Shown: positions 52,539-61,569, counted from the stretch's first letter. The stretch is 64,000 bases of DNA from Hydrogenophaga palleronii_A (GCF_031457455.1 NZ_JAVDWU010000010.1:62001-126000), one strand, 5' to 3'. The notes: a model not told the origin generated them from the sequence alone. A program made the numbers and translations.

Positions 52539-54731
52539 TCAGCCGGCAGCGCGCTTGACAGCAAAGCGCACGTACCAGTCCAGGCAACCGGGGTTGGCCA
52601 TGGCTTCCTTGTTGATCACTTTCTCCAGCGGCTGGCCCAGCAGCAGCTTCTTGATCGGCAGCTCCTGCTTCTTGCCCGAGAGCGTGCGCGGGATCTCGTC
52701 GACCTGGAACACGTCGTTGGGCACGAAGCGCGGTGACAGCGCGGTCTTGATCGCGTCCACGATGTGGGTTTTCATGGCTGCATCCAGTGCCACTCCCGGG
52801 CGCAGCACCACGAACAGCGGCATGTAGCTCTCACGGCCCAGGTACTCCAGGTCCACCACCATGCTGTCGAGCACCTCGGGCAGGGCCTCCACTGCGCTGT
52901 ATAGCTCGCTGGTGCCCATGCGCAAGCCATGGCGGTTGATGGTCGCGTCCGAGCGGCCGTAGATCACACATGAGCCGTCGGGGTGGATGCGCAGCCAGTC
53001 GCCATGGCGCCAGACCGCGCCGGCTTCCTTTTCAAGATCACCGCCGCCAGGTTTACGGCCATGGCCTTCGGGGTACATGTCGAAGTAGCTGCCGAGGAGC
53101 CGTCGGTTGTCGGTGTCGCCCACGAAGTACAACGGCATCGATGGAATGGGCTGCGCGCACACCAGCTCACCCACCTCGTCGATCACCGGCTGGCCTTGCT
53201 CGTTCCAGGCTTCGACTGCGCAACCCACGAGCCGGCACTGCATGCGGCCGGGGGTTTGGGGCAGTTCGCGGTTGCCGCCGATGAAGGCCCCGGCAAAGTC
53301 GGTGCCACCGGAGATGTTGCACCACCAGATATCGCCCCCACGCTCCGCCGCTGCGCGGGTCGCTGCCCCCCGAGGGGGCTGATTCGCCTTGGGGCGGCCC
53401 GGCGGCGAATCGTCGTTCGCTCCGGCCACAACCCTGAGGCGCCGAAACTGCTCCGTCCCCCAGTTCTGCGCCTCTTCCGACAACGGCGACCCGGTACTGC
53501 CGAGCGCCCTCACTTTTGTCAGATCCCCACAGGCAGAGAGATCCACCCCCGCCTTCAAGCAGTTCGCAAAAAACGCTGCCCCTGCGCCAAAGAAGGTCAC
53601 ACCCAGTTCGGAAGCAAAGCGCCACAGCGTGGTCCAGTCGGGTTTGTCCTTTGAACCGCCCGGGTTGCCGTCGAAGATGACGCAGGTGGTACCGCCCAGC
53701 AGGCCGCTGACCTGTGCGTTCCACATCACCCAGCCGGTGGAGCTGTACCAGTGGTAGCGCTCGCCCCAGCTGTTGGGGTGGTAGCTGCAACCCACGTCGT
53801 TGTGCAGGATCTTCAGCGCCAGGGCCACGATGAGCGTGCCGCCATGGCCGTGCACGATGGGCTTGGGCAGTCCGGTGGTGCCGCTGCTGTAGACGATCCA
53901 CAGTGGGTGGTCGAAGGGCAGCCACATGGGTTCGAAGGCGGCGGTAGCGTTGTCGTCCTGTGCCACGACGTCTGTCCACGCGGTGCACGGTGCCACAGCC
54001 TGCAGGGCTTGTTCGCGCGAGGCCGGGTCTTCGGCCAAATTGGTGTGCAGCAGCACGTGGCGCACCGTGGGCAGCGCAGCGCGCAACTCGGCCACCACCC
54101 CTAGCCGGTCAAAGTCCTTGTGCCCGTAGGTCACGCCGTCACACGCGATCAGCACCACCGGTTCGATCTGGCTGAAGCGGTCGAGCACGGCGTTCGTGCC
54201 CATGTCCGGCGCACAGATGCTCCACACCGCGCCAATGCTCACCGTGGCCAGAAACGCCACCATGGCCTCCGGCACATTGGGCAGGTAAGCCGCTACCTTG
54301 TCACCCGGCTTCACGCCCTGCGCCTGCAGGTGCAGCGCCAGCGAGGCCACCTGCCGCTGCAGTTCGGTCCAGCTCAGCTCCACCTGCCGGCCCCTCTCGT
54401 TGCGGCTGATCACGGCCGGGAAGCCGGCATCGTGCGCTGCCTTCACATGCCGCAGCGCCTGCTGTGCGTAGTTCACCTGCGCACCGGGGAACCACTGCGC
54501 GCCCGGCATCACGTTCTTCGCCAGCACCGCGGTGTGCGGCGTGGGCGACTGCATGTCGAAGTAGTCCCAGATGCTCTGCCAGAAGGCTTCCAGATCGGTG
54601 GTGGACCAGCGCCACAGCGCATCGTAGTCACTGAAACGCAGGCCTCGGTGCTCGGCGAGCCAATCTTGATAGAGGCGGATCTGGGGGATGTACGGCGCTG
54701 GTGCCGAAAGGGAATTTTTTGTCTCGCTCAT
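52539..54731 (-). CDS. Acetoacetate-CoA ligase carrying an in-frame repeat insertion
   Basis: 730 residues from ATG 54731 (AGGAAG upstream), longer than the usual 650-690. It has the acetyl-CoA-synthetase-like fold: IVYSSGTTGLPKPIVHGHGG, ISGGTDFAGAFIGGNRELPQTPGRM, and GRSDATINRHGLRMGT, ending in KKQELPIKKLLLG with the C-terminal catalytic lysine. It activates acetoacetate for catabolism. About residues 441-466 derive from a copy of the 84-bp repeat (shared peptide QPPRGAATRAAAERGG), between the carrier-type EQFRRL segment and the conserved DIWWCNISGGTD strand. The frame is intact, so the protein may still work with an extra loop. Confidence 0.88.
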   Translation of the reverse strand: MSETKNSLSAPAPYIPQIRLYQDWLAEHRGLRFSDYDALWRWSTTDLEAFWQSIWDYFDMQSPTPHTAVLAKNVMPGAQWFPGAQVNYAQQALRHVKAAHDAGFPAVISRNERGRQVELSWTELQRQVASLALHLQAQGVKPGDKVAAYLPNVPEAMVAFLATVSIGAVWSICAPDMGTNAVLDRFSQIEPVVLIACDGVTYGHKDFDRLGVVAELRAALPTVRHVLLHTNLAEDPASREQALQAVAPCTAWTDVVAQDDNATAAFEPMWLPFDHPLWIVYSSGTTGLPKPIVHGHGGTLIVALALKILHNDVGCSYHPNSWGERYHWYSSTGWVMWNAQVSGLLGGTTCVIFDGNPGGSKDKPDWTTLWRFASELGVTFFGAGAAFFANCLKAGVDLSACGDLTKVRALGSTGSPLSEEAQNWGTEQFRRLRVVAGANDDSPPGRPKANQPPRGAATRAAAERGGDIWWCNISGGTDFAGAFIGGNRELPQTPGRMQCRLVGCAVEAWNEQGQPVIDEVGELVCAQPIPSMPLYFVGDTDNRRLLGSYFDMYPEGHGRKPGGGDLEKEAGAVWRHGDWLRIHPDGSCVIYGRSDATINRHGLRMGTSELYSAVEALPEVLDSMVVDLEYLGRESYMPLFVVLRPGVALDAAMKTHIVDAIKTALSPRFVPNDVFQVDEIPRTLSGKKQELPIKKLLLGQPLEKVINKEAMANPGCLDWYVRFAVKRAAG
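53334..53411 (+). repeat. 84-bp-type repeat copy inside the acetoacetate-CoA ligase gene
   Basis: About 78 bases nearly identical to the units of the array at 23514-23832, here in the opposite genomic orientation. It interrupts the ligase reading frame without a stop or frameshift and contributes about 26 residues. Confidence 0.88.
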
Positions 54732-54828
54732 GCCGCTTCCTGTGGAGTGGGTCACAAGGGTAGCAGTGCACGGGCGCCGCCCACAACCCGGACACGGCGC
54801 CAAGGCGACAACCCATGCGCTAGGGTTT

Positions 54829-54864
54829 GTACGGATGTTCAATCATTTTGTACATCTGTTCAAT
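54829..54864 (+). promoter_or_regulatory. Direct repeat upstream of the TetR gene
   Basis: GTACGGATGTTCAAT and GTACATCTGTTCAAT lie exactly 21 bases apart (two helical turns), ending six bases before the probable TetR start and 98 bases from the ligase start. Likely a regulator binding region for the divergent promoters. Confidence 0.45.
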
Positions 54865-54870
54865 ACCGGC

Positions 54871-55599
54871 ATGCCCAGCCCCCGCCCGCCCCGCTCCGGC
54901 ACCCGCCGCTCAGAAGCCGCTGCTGCCCGGCCCGACCGCCAGATGGCCATCCTGTTGGCCGCCGAGAAGCTGTTCGCGCAGCGCGGCTACCACGGCGTGA
55001 CCATCCGGGAGATTGCCGAGGAAGCCGGTGTGCCACTGGCGCTGGTGGGTTACTACTACGGACCCAAGCACGAGCTGTTTCACGCCATCTTCGTGCACTG
55101 GCAGACCACCGCCGATCAGCGGCTGACACAGCTCGATGACGTCCTCCAGTCACCCAAAAAAGGCGATCGCTTGCGCCAGGTGGTGGAAGCTTTCGTGCGC
55201 CCGGTGCTGGCCCAGCGTGCCAGTGCAGAAGGCGAGTATTACGCGCAGCTCGTAGGGCGCGAACTCTCGCGCAGAACGCCCGAAACCCAGCGCGTGCTGG
55301 ACGAGTTCTTCGACCCGCTGGCGCACCGCTTCATCGACGCCCTGCACACCACGCGCCCGGGCTGCGACCGCACCCTGGTGGCCTGGGCCTACCAGTTCGC
55401 GCTGGGCGCACTGCTGCACCACATCAGCGACCACCGCATGCCCGTGCTCTCGCGTGGTCGCGCGCAGTCGATCGACCCTGCCGCTGGCGACCTGCTGGTC
55501 GATTTCATCACCGCAGGCCTCGGCGCCTTGCTGCCCGTTTCCCGGACCCCGCGCCCACGAGCGCCAGCTGCTTCATCCACCCACAGGAGACAACCATGA
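54871..55599 (+). CDS. TetR-family regulator
   Basis: 242 residues from ATG 54871; an ATG at 54835 would place the start inside the direct repeats. The helix-turn-helix is LLAAEKLFAQRGYHGVTIREIAEEAGVPLALVGYYYGPKHELF. A C-terminal domain of the CerR type (PVLAQRASAEGEYYAQLVGRELSRRTPETQRVLDEFF) follows. Its stop overlaps the TRAP binding-protein start by four bases (ATGA), so it is the first gene of the TRAP operon and probably controls it and the divergent ligase. Confidence 0.9.
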   Translation: MPSPRPPRSGTRRSEAAAARPDRQMAILLAAEKLFAQRGYHGVTIREIAEEAGVPLALVGYYYGPKHELFHAIFVHWQTTADQRLTQLDDVLQSPKKGDRLRQVVEAFVRPVLAQRASAEGEYYAQLVGRELSRRTPETQRVLDEFFDPLAHRFIDALHTTRPGCDRTLVAWAYQFALGALLHHISDHRMPVLSRGRAQSIDPAAGDLLVDFITAGLGALLPVSRTPRPRAPAASSTHRRQP

Positions 55600-56672
55600 A
55601 CCGTCGCATCTTCCAGACCACTTTGCTGGCATCGGCCCTCACGCTGGGGGGCCTTTCCACCAGCGCGCAGGCGCAGCAGGTCATCAAGCTGACCGCCGCC
55701 GGGGGGCACCCGCCGGTGTTCCTGTGGGTCAAGTTGCTGGACGAGTTCTACATCCCTGAAGTGGACAAACGCCTGGCCGCGGCCGGCAATACCCACAAGG
55801 TGGAATGGACCAAGGCATGGGGTGGCACGCTGATCAAGATCGGCAGCGAGTCCAAGGGCATCTCCGACGGTGTGGCCGACTTCGGCTTCGTGGGCACGCT
55901 GTTTGAAGCGGCCAAGTTCCCGATGCAGAACGTGAGCTATGTGACGCCCTTCGGCACCGAGAACCTGGGTGCGGTGGGTTCCATCGTGAGCGACATGCAG
56001 AAGAACATTCCTGCCATGGGCGATGCCTGGACGAAGAACGGCCTGGTGTACCTGGGCGGCACGGCACTGGACACCTACCACCTCTGGACCAACTTCCCGG
56101 TCAAGTCGATCGACGACCTCAAAGGCAAGAAGATCAGCGCCCCCGGCCCTTCGGCCAACTGGATCAAGAACACCGGCGCGGTGGCCGTGGCCGGCTCGCT
56201 GCCCACCTACTACGAGGACATCAAGTCCGGCGTGTCCAACGGCGCCATCACCTTCAGCACCGGCGCCTGGGGTGCCAAGCTGCACGAGGTGGCACCACAC
56301 GTCACCAAGGTGAACTTCGGCTCCATGTACGCCGGCGCCGTAGTGATGAACAAGCGCCGGTTCGACAGCCTGCCGCCCGCCGTGCAGCAGGTGTTCCGCG
56401 AAGTGGGCATGGAATACGACAAGCGCTTCGCCGAGGCTCAGAACGCCACCGCGAACGCGCTGCTGCAGAAGATGGGCGAGGCCGGCGCCACCATCAGCGA
56501 ACTGCCCGCGACCGAACGCAAGCGCTGGGCCGAGACCATTCCCAACGTGGCGCAGACCTGGGCGGCCGACCTGCAGGCCAAGGGCGCGCCCGGGCAGGAA
56601 GTGCTCAAGGCCTATATGGACGGGCTGAAGAAGAGCGGCGCCGACCTGCCGCGCGACTGGTCGGTCAAGTAA
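55596..56672 (+). CDS. TRAP transporter substrate-binding protein (DctP family)
   Basis: 358 residues with a signal peptide of about 26 residues (ends STSAQAQQ). DctP-family features are the long helical mid part and VKSIDDLKGKKISAPGPSANW. Ligands of such TRAP proteins are organic acids, often aromatic or keto acids. AGGAG precedes the ATG. First gene of the transporter, followed by small and large membrane subunits 18 and about 90 bases apart. Confidence 0.93.
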   Translation: MNRRIFQTTLLASALTLGGLSTSAQAQQVIKLTAAGGHPPVFLWVKLLDEFYIPEVDKRLAAAGNTHKVEWTKAWGGTLIKIGSESKGISDGVADFGFVGTLFEAAKFPMQNVSYVTPFGTENLGAVGSIVSDMQKNIPAMGDAWTKNGLVYLGGTALDTYHLWTNFPVKSIDDLKGKKISAPGPSANWIKNTGAVAVAGSLPTYYEDIKSGVSNGAITFSTGAWGAKLHEVAPHVTKVNFGSMYAGAVVMNKRRFDSLPPAVQQVFREVGMEYDKRFAEAQNATANALLQKMGEAGATISELPATERKRWAETIPNVAQTWAADLQAKGAPGQEVLKAYMDGLKKSGADLPRDWSVK

Positions 56673-56690
56673 GCCTGGCACGGAGCACCC

Positions 56691-57293
56691 ATGAGCCAAC
56701 CCACGCCGGGCGACGGCGGCGCTGTGTCCCGCGTGGACGCAGCGCCCCAGGACGCCTACAACCAATCGCTGCCTTTCGGCCTGCACCGGCTCACGCAGGG
56801 GCTCAATGCCCTGGGCACGCTGATCATCATCGGGCTGATGCTGCTGATCAACACCGACATCGTCGGCCGCACCGGTTTTGACGCACCGGTGCGCGGCGTG
56901 ACCGAGTTGGTGTCGCTGTCGATTGTGGGCATCGTGTTCCTGCAGTTGGCCGACACGCTGCGCAGCGGCCGCTTCACCCGGGCCGACATGCTGCTGGACC
57001 GGCTCAAGCGCAACCGCCCGGTGCTCGCCGCCGTGCTGCAGGCGATATACCACGGGCTGGGCGCGGTGCTCATGGGCATCATCCTCTGGGCAGCCTGGCC
57101 ATCGCTGGTGGAGTCCATCCGCATTCGCGAATACGTGGGCGCGCTGGGCGACTTCACCGCGCCGGTGTGGCCGGTGCGGCTGATGATGCTGGTGGGCCTG
57201 AGCGTCACAGCGCTGACCTTCGTGCTGCTGGCCAGCATGGACCTGCGACGCGCGCGTTCCCTGGCGCAATCGGCGAGTGGGGTGCGTTCATGA
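56691..57293 (+). CDS. TRAP transporter small membrane subunit (DctQ family)
   Basis: 200 residues with four transmembrane helices and the DctQ pattern VPRGVTELVSLSIVGIVFLQLADTLRSGRFTRAD. Works with the large subunit to move the substrate from the binding protein using an ion gradient. Its stop overlaps a 31-codon frame (57290) that runs to the start of the large-subunit gene. Confidence 0.92.
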   Translation: MSQPTPGDGGAVSRVDAAPQDAYNQSLPFGLHRLTQGLNALGTLIIIGLMLLINTDIVGRTGFDAPVRGVTELVSLSIVGIVFLQLADTLRSGRFTRADMLLDRLKRNRPVLAAVLQAIYHGLGAVLMGIILWAAWPSLVESIRIREYVGALGDFTAPVWPVRLMMLVGLSVTALTFVLLASMDLRRARSLAQSASGVRS

Positions 57294-57385
57294 GCGCCGC
57301 ACGGCCGTTCCGAAGGTGCTCAGCCCCGCAGTGCGCAGCACGGAGGGAAAGTGGAATGAGCGCAGCACGGAGTTTCACCCCATGA
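57290..57385 (+). CDS. 31-codon frame bridging dctQ and dctM (coding status uncertain)
   Basis: An ATG overlaps the dctQ stop (ATGA), and its TGA overlaps the dctM ATG, so ribosomes could re-initiate stepwise. The predicted peptide is short and Arg/Ala-rich, and the DNA contains a repeated ATGAGCGC-AGCACGG motif (57290, 57357, and again at the dctM start). It may be a coupling frame or a degenerated duplication of the junction rather than a functional protein. Confidence 0.35.
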   Translation: MSAARPFRRCSAPQCAARRESGMSAARSFTP

Positions 57386-58698
57386 GCGCCACCGCCGTTG
57401 CCCTGCTGTCGCTGGGTCTGATGCTGTTGCTGATCTGGGGTGGTCTGCACGTGGCCGTGGTGCTGGGCCTGGTGTCCTTTGTCGGCGTCTGGATCATCCG
57501 CGACGACGTGGGCGTGGCCGCCAACCTGCTGGCTCAAGCCTCCAGCGACGCCATCGCCAGCCACATCTTCGGTGTGGTCCCGCTGTTCGTGCTCACCGGA
57601 TTCCTGGTGGCCAAGGCCGACATCGGCAAGGACGCGTTCGAGGTCGCGAACCAGCTGTTCCGCCGCCTGCGTGGCGGCCTGGGCGTGGCCACGGTGGCGT
57701 CCAACGCGGTGTTCGCCGCCATCACCGGCATCTCCATCGCTTCGGCCGCCGTGTTCACCCGCGTGGCGGTGCCGCAGATGATGCGCTTTGGCTACCAGCC
57801 TCGGTTTGCCGTGGGTGTGGTGGCGGGCTCGTCCGTGCTGGGCATGCTGATCCCGCCGAGCCTGCTGATGATCCTCTATGGCTTCCTGGCCAACCAATCG
57901 GTGGGCGAGCTGTTCACCGCCGGCATCGTGCCTGGCCTGCTGCTGGCCGGCGCTTTCACGGTCGGTATCGTGCTCGCCGCGTACTTCAAGCCAGACATGG
58001 TCTACGCCGGCGGCGAAATGCCAGTGCCCGACGGCCCCGACATGAGCGCCGCCACCATGTTGCTCAAGCTGGTGCCCATCGTGGTGATGATCGGCGGTGT
58101 GCTGGGCGGCCTCTACGGCGGGCTGTTCACCGCCACCGAGGCCGGGGCCGTGGGCGCCGCCCTGGCGCTGCTGATCGCGGTGCTGCGGCGCAAGCTGAGT
58201 GCGCGCACCTTCTGGGAAGTGCTGACCGAGACCGGGCACGTGACCGTGGCGGTGAGCTTTCTCATCATCTGCGCCAGCATCTACACGCGCATGCTGGCCA
58301 TGTCGGGCATGCCGCAGTTCCTGATGGAGCTGATCGGCCAGGCCGGCTTCGGGCCCTTCGCCTTCCTGCTGGTGTATGTGGCCATCGTGATCCTGCTGGG
58401 CACCGTCATCGACTCTTCGTCCATTCTGCTGATCGTGCTGCCGCTGATGCTGCCCATCGCCGAGCAGTTCGGCATGAACCTGATCTGGTTTGGCGTGGTC
58501 ACCGTGGTGGCGGTGGAAATCGGCCTGCTCACGCCGCCGTTCGGCCTGTCGGCCTATGTGGTGAAGAGCGCGCTGAACGACCCGCGCATCACCCTGGGCG
58601 ACATCTTCCGCGGCACCGGGCCGTTCACGCTCATCATGGTGGCGGTGCTGCTGCTGCTCATGGCCTTTCCATCACTCAGCCTGGTGTTGATCGAATGA
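57382..58698 (+). CDS. TRAP transporter large membrane subunit (DctM family)
   Basis: 438 residues with about twelve transmembrane helices. Signatures are GVVAGSSVLGMLIPPSLLMILYG, the re-entrant-like region TEAGAVGAALALL, and VVAVEIGLLTPPFGLSAYVVKS. It forms the ion-coupled channel of the carrier. A start at 57382 matches the family N-terminus; an upstream frame from 57277 lacks support. Confidence 0.94.
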   Translation: MSATAVALLSLGLMLLLIWGGLHVAVVLGLVSFVGVWIIRDDVGVAANLLAQASSDAIASHIFGVVPLFVLTGFLVAKADIGKDAFEVANQLFRRLRGGLGVATVASNAVFAAITGISIASAAVFTRVAVPQMMRFGYQPRFAVGVVAGSSVLGMLIPPSLLMILYGFLANQSVGELFTAGIVPGLLLAGAFTVGIVLAAYFKPDMVYAGGEMPVPDGPDMSAATMLLKLVPIVVMIGGVLGGLYGGLFTATEAGAVGAALALLIAVLRRKLSARTFWEVLTETGHVTVAVSFLIICASIYTRMLAMSGMPQFLMELIGQAGFGPFAFLLVYVAIVILLGTVIDSSSILLIVLPLMLPIAEQFGMNLIWFGVVTVVAVEIGLLTPPFGLSAYVVKSALNDPRITLGDIFRGTGPFTLIMVAVLLLLMAFPSLSLVLIE

Positions 58699-58788
58699 CC
58701 CGGTCACCTGCCCCTGGCGCAGGCTCGCGAGACCTTTGACACCTCACACCGACCACCTCACACTGACAACCACACCAAGGAGCGAACC

Positions 58789-59595
58789 ATGCCACGCACA
58801 TTTGTCGACCTGTCCATCTTTCTGGAAAACGACGTGCTCAGCGACCCGCCGGCCTTCGCGCCCAAGATCCAGTACTTCACGCACGATCACACCTTCGAGC
58901 AGATCGAGCCGTTTTTCCCCGGCCTGAAGAAGGAAGACCTGCCCGATGGCGAAGGCTGGGCGGTGGAGCTGGTGCAGCTCTCCACCCACAACGGCACCCA
59001 CCTGGACGCGCCCTACCACTTCCACTCCACCATGGACAAGGCGCTGGGCGAGAAGAAGCCCGCCATCGCCATCCACGACGTGCCGCTGGAGTGGTGCTTC
59101 CAGCCCGGCGTGAAACTGGACTTCCGCCATTTCGCCGACGGCTATGTGGTGACTGCCGCCGATGTGGAAGCCGAACTCCAACGCATCAACCACACGATCA
59201 AGCCGCTGGAAATCGTGGTGGTCAACACCCGTGCCGGATCGCGCTACGGCCACAACGACTATGTCTCGGCCGGTTGCGGCATGGGCTACGAGGCCACCAT
59301 GTACCTGCTGGAACGCGGCGTGCGCCTGACCGGCACCGACGCCTGGAGCTGGGACGCCCCCTTCGTGCACACCGCGCAGAAATACGGCGAAACCAAGGAC
59401 GCCTCGCTGATCTGGGAAGGCCACAAGGCCGGGCGCGACATTGGCTACTGCCACATCGAAAAGCTGCACAACTTGGAAGCGCTGCCCGCGGACGGTTTTT
59501 TCATCAGCTGCTTCCCGCACAAGATCCGGGGCGCCTCGGCGGGCTGGACGCGCGCGGTCGCCATCTTTGACGACGCCCTGCAAGCCACTGTGTAG
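58789..59595 (+). CDS. Cyclase-family (kynurenine-formamidase-like) hydrolase
   Basis: 268 residues with AAGGAG before the ATG. The family metal motif HxGTHxDxPxH is seen as THNGTHLDAPYHF. Members hydrolyse amides, lactones or cyclic acids, for example N-formylkynurenine and isatin. It lies 90 bases after the TRAP operon and 40 bases before fumarylacetoacetase, suggesting a catabolic role on the imported acid. Confidence 0.9.
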   Translation: MPRTFVDLSIFLENDVLSDPPAFAPKIQYFTHDHTFEQIEPFFPGLKKEDLPDGEGWAVELVQLSTHNGTHLDAPYHFHSTMDKALGEKKPAIAIHDVPLEWCFQPGVKLDFRHFADGYVVTAADVEAELQRINHTIKPLEIVVVNTRAGSRYGHNDYVSAGCGMGYEATMYLLERGVRLTGTDAWSWDAPFVHTAQKYGETKDASLIWEGHKAGRDIGYCHIEKLHNLEALPADGFFISCFPHKIRGASAGWTRAVAIFDDALQATV

Positions 59596-59635
59596 GCCCC
59601 GCTCCGCCGCTTCGCGCTCACGTACAGGAAACCTC

Positions 59636-60961
59636 ATGGAACTGAACCACACGCACGATCCCCGCACCCGCAGCTGGCTGGCCTCGGCCAACGAAGCCGG
59701 CTGTGACTTCCCCATCCAGAACCTGCCGTTCGGTGGGTTCCGCAAGGCCGGCAGCAACGAGGCCTTTCGCGGCGGCGTCGCCATTGGCGACCAGATCATC
59801 GACCTGGCGGCCCTGTCCCAGACAGATGCCCTGCAGGGCCTGCCCGCGCTGGCGCTGCGCACCTGTGCAGGCAGCTCCCTCAATGACTTCATGGCCATGG
59901 GCCCGGTGGCCTGGCGCGCACTGCGCCACGCCCTGTTCGACCTGCTGCGCGAAGACGCCAGTGGCGAGGCGGTGCAAGCCCTGCGCAACAGCCTGGTGCC
60001 GCAGCTGGAAGCCGAACACACCGTGCCCAGCCGCATCGGCAACTACACCGACTTCTACACTTCCATTCACCACGCGCGCAACGTGGGTCGCGTGATCCGC
60101 CCGGACGACCCGCTCACGCCCAACTTCCAGTGGCTGCCCATCGCTTATCACGGCCGCGCCTCCAGCGTGGTGATCAGCGGCACACCGTTTCACCGCCCCA
60201 TGGGGCAGGCCATGCTGCCTGGTGCTGCAGCACCCGTGTACGGCCCCTGTGCGCGGCTGGACTTCGAGCTGGAACTGGGCTTCTACATCGGCCCTGGCAA
60301 TGCCATGGGCGAAACCGTGCCGCTGGAGCAGGCCGAAGCCCACATCTTCGGCATCTGCCTGCTCAACGACTGGTCCGCGCGCGACCACCAGTTCTGGGAA
60401 ATGGCGCCGCTGGGCCCGTTCCTGGGCAAGAACTTCTGCACCAGCGTGTCGCCCTGGATCGTCACACTGGAGGCCCTGGCACCATACCGCGTGCCCTTCG
60501 CGCACCCGGCCAACGAGCCCCAGCCCCTGCCCTACCTGGATGCGCCATCCAACCGCGCACACGGTGGTGTGGACATCCAGCTGGAAGTCCTGCTGGAAAC
60601 CGCGCAGCACCGAGCCAAAGGCGCGGCCCCGGACCGCCTCTCGGCCACCGGCTTCCGACACCAGTACTGGACCATCGGCCAGATGGTGACGCAGCACACC
60701 GTGGGCGGCTGCAACCTGCAAAGCGGCGACCTGCTGGGCACCGGCACCATCTCCGGCCCCACCCCTGCAGAGGCTGGCGCCATCGTCGAACTCAGCCTGG
60801 GCGGCACACGCGACATCGAACTGCCCGGAACCGGCGAACGCCGCCGCTTCCTGGAAGACGGCGACAACGTGATCCTGCGCGGCTGGTGCGAGAAGCCGGG
60901 CGCCGCGCGCATCGGCTTCGGACAATGCAGTGGCGAAATCCTGCCCGCCCGCCAGGGTTGA
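59636..60961 (+). CDS. fahA: Fumarylacetoacetase
   Basis: 441 residues from ATG 59636 (AGGAA upstream). Typical full-length FAH: N-terminal domain, then NYTDFYTSIHHARNVG, GRASSVVISGTPFHRP, ELGFYIGPGN, DWSARDHQFWEMAPLGPFLGKNF and a late VGGCNLQSGDLLGTGTISGP. It cleaves fumarylacetoacetate to fumarate and acetoacetate, last step of homogentisate degradation. The acetoacetate-CoA ligase about 5 kb away could use the product. Homogentisate dioxygenase is not in the window. Confidence 0.95.
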   Translation: MELNHTHDPRTRSWLASANEAGCDFPIQNLPFGGFRKAGSNEAFRGGVAIGDQIIDLAALSQTDALQGLPALALRTCAGSSLNDFMAMGPVAWRALRHALFDLLREDASGEAVQALRNSLVPQLEAEHTVPSRIGNYTDFYTSIHHARNVGRVIRPDDPLTPNFQWLPIAYHGRASSVVISGTPFHRPMGQAMLPGAAAPVYGPCARLDFELELGFYIGPGNAMGETVPLEQAEAHIFGICLLNDWSARDHQFWEMAPLGPFLGKNFCTSVSPWIVTLEALAPYRVPFAHPANEPQPLPYLDAPSNRAHGGVDIQLEVLLETAQHRAKGAAPDRLSATGFRHQYWTIGQMVTQHTVGGCNLQSGDLLGTGTISGPTPAEAGAIVELSLGGTRDIELPGTGERRRFLEDGDNVILRGWCEKPGAARIGFGQCSGEILPARQG

Positions 60962-60992
60962 CCCACTCCCGCCCACTCCCGCACGCACAACC

Positions 60993-61478
60993 ATGACCTT
61001 GCCCATCCCTCTCCTTGAACCGGTGATGGACCTCACCGTCCACGTCGCCACGCCCATCGAAGCCGGCGAAGTCATCGGCCTCAACAGCCGGGGCAAGCGC
61101 CGCATCATCCCCATCACCGGCGGTACTGTGAGCGGGCGCATCAACGGCCGTGTGATGGCGGGTGGAGCGGACTTTCAGCTGGTGGTGAGTGCCACGAGTG
61201 CGGATCTGGACGCGCGCTACCTGCTGCAGCTGGACGACGAAGCGTGGGCCGGCGCACACGTGTTCGTGCAGAACCGCGCGCTGCGCCGGGGCTCGCCCGA
61301 GGACATTGCGAAGCTGGTGCGCGGCGAGCCGGTGGACCCGGCGGCGATCTACTTCCGCTGTGCGCCCACCTTCGAAGTGTCGCACCCGGCGCTGGCCTGG
61401 ATGACGGAAAGCCTGTTCGTCGGCACCGGGGCCCGATTCCCTGACCGGGTGGAAGTGCGCTTTTTCCGGGTGGCCTGA
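60993..61478 (+). CDS. DUF3237 family protein
   Basis: 161 residues. The family pattern FQLVVSATSADLDARYLLQLDD, then VFVQNRALRRGSPEDIAKLVRGEPVDP, then YFRCAPTFEVSHPALAWM is recognisable. Proteins of this family are predicted small beta-barrels of unknown function, often next to catabolic genes. The start lies 32 bases after fahA, so it is likely co-transcribed and may help the same pathway. Confidence 0.88.
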   Translation: MTLPIPLLEPVMDLTVHVATPIEAGEVIGLNSRGKRRIIPITGGTVSGRINGRVMAGGADFQLVVSATSADLDARYLLQLDDEAWAGAHVFVQNRALRRGSPEDIAKLVRGEPVDPAAIYFRCAPTFEVSHPALAWMTESLFVGTGARFPDRVEVRFFRVA

Positions 61479-61569
61479 AGCCCCGGGGCCAATCACCACC
61501 GGTAGGTCCGTCGAAAGGAACTGGCGAGAAACGGGCAGAATCGCCGCCACCTCACCAACGGAGATTCCC

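Noticed and set aside
53167..53988. Frameshift or pseudogene call for the acetoacetate-CoA ligase because of its extra segment
   Set aside because: The frame is continuous from start to stop and the motifs on both sides are intact; it is an in-frame insertion.
55389..57269. 626-codon minus-strand frame antisense to the TRAP genes
   Set aside because: Typical high-GC shadow frame; the plus-strand DctP and DctQ are convincing.
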